NCBI GenBank assembly: GCA_937914725.1
Contig: CALDMJ010000029.1
Coordinates: forward strand, 1 to 12,363
DNA length: 12,363 nt
Direction of reading: 5' to 3'
Origin: an uncultured Clostridia bacterium
GTDB lineage: Bacteria > Bacillota > Clostridia > Christensenellales > UBA1242
Shown: piece after piece, positions 12,227 to 12,363 of the stretch
Layout: each line of letters starts with the position of its first letter
Numbering within the stretch: position 1 is the first letter of the stretch
Program-made: the position numbers and the translations under genes
The notes under the pieces: generated by a model
Seen by the model: only the letters and a program-made list of their open reading frames with translations
Told to the model about the DNA's origin: nothing
Database searches by the model: none

Positions 12227-12363
12227 CTTATTCAAAGGTTTCTTGTTGAAAAAATTTAGCCGTTTGTGACAAAAATTTACAAGTTTTGTAGAAAAACAAA
12301 TTCTTTGTACACCTATCGACACAATAGTCCAATTCCCTCATTTTACTAAAAATACCACATATG
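12227..12363. other. Intergenic region upstream of minD, no gene seen
   Basis: No convincing coding sequence, RNA gene or hairpin is seen on either strand within these bases, apart from AATACCACATAT at 12351-12362, which matches the core of the two long hairpins at 4116 and 8714. If a hairpin exists here, its other arm lies beyond the window. A minC or mre gene would be expected further upstream. Confidence 0.5.

Overview
The window looks like chromosome of a low-GC Gram-positive, endospore-forming bacterium of the Clostridia type. The evidence is the strongly A+T-rich sequence, purine-rich GGAGG-type ribosome binding sites, near-consensus sigma-A promoters with 16-17 base spacers, the DUF177-rpmF pair, a 'HESD'-type MurG lying outside any division/cell-wall cluster, and above all a min cluster running into a spoIVFA-spoIVFB pair, the order known from Bacillus and many Clostridia. 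Identifications rest on motif recognition alone; no database search was possible.

Layout from left to right. (1) 1-243, minus: the N-terminal 81 codons of tsaE (tRNA t6A synthesis), cut by the window edge and apparently without a 5' leader. (2) 329-1114, plus: a four-helix membrane protein of unknown role, divergent from tsaE, with overlapping promoters. (3) 1173-1877, minus: DUF177/YceD and ribosomal protein L32 (rpmF), with a consensus promoter in front and a terminator behind. (4) 2030-4102, plus: a fused alpha-beta ADP-forming acyl-CoA synthetase (ATP from acyl-CoA), with its own consensus promoter and a 20-bp perfect terminator hairpin. (5) 4183-7514, minus: a four-gene run of a TIGR03960-type radical SAM protein, its overlapping DUF2344 partner, a ferritin-like helical protein and an 89-residue single-pass membrane protein. 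(6) 7628-8650, plus: murG, followed by a second long hairpin. (7) 8765-9604, minus: a Sel1-repeat protein with an extended -10 promoter. (8) 9687-12201, minus: minD-minE-spoIVFA-spoIVFB, linking division-site selection with the membrane protease complex that activates sigma-K in the mother cell.

Nothing here is clearly a mobile island, CRISPR array, prophage or defence locus; most genes are housekeeping. The points most worth a second look are: a 12-base core shared by the two convergent-gene hairpins with covarying arms, and present a third time at the very end of the window; a short divergent MinE without the usual membrane-targeting N-terminus, placed between minD and spoIVFA; an apparently leaderless tsaE; a membrane protein whose soluble part may be a dead restriction-endonuclease-like fold; and two unknown small genes that follow the radical SAM pair where rng or rplU often lie. 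No gene-free stretch exceeds about 160 bases.
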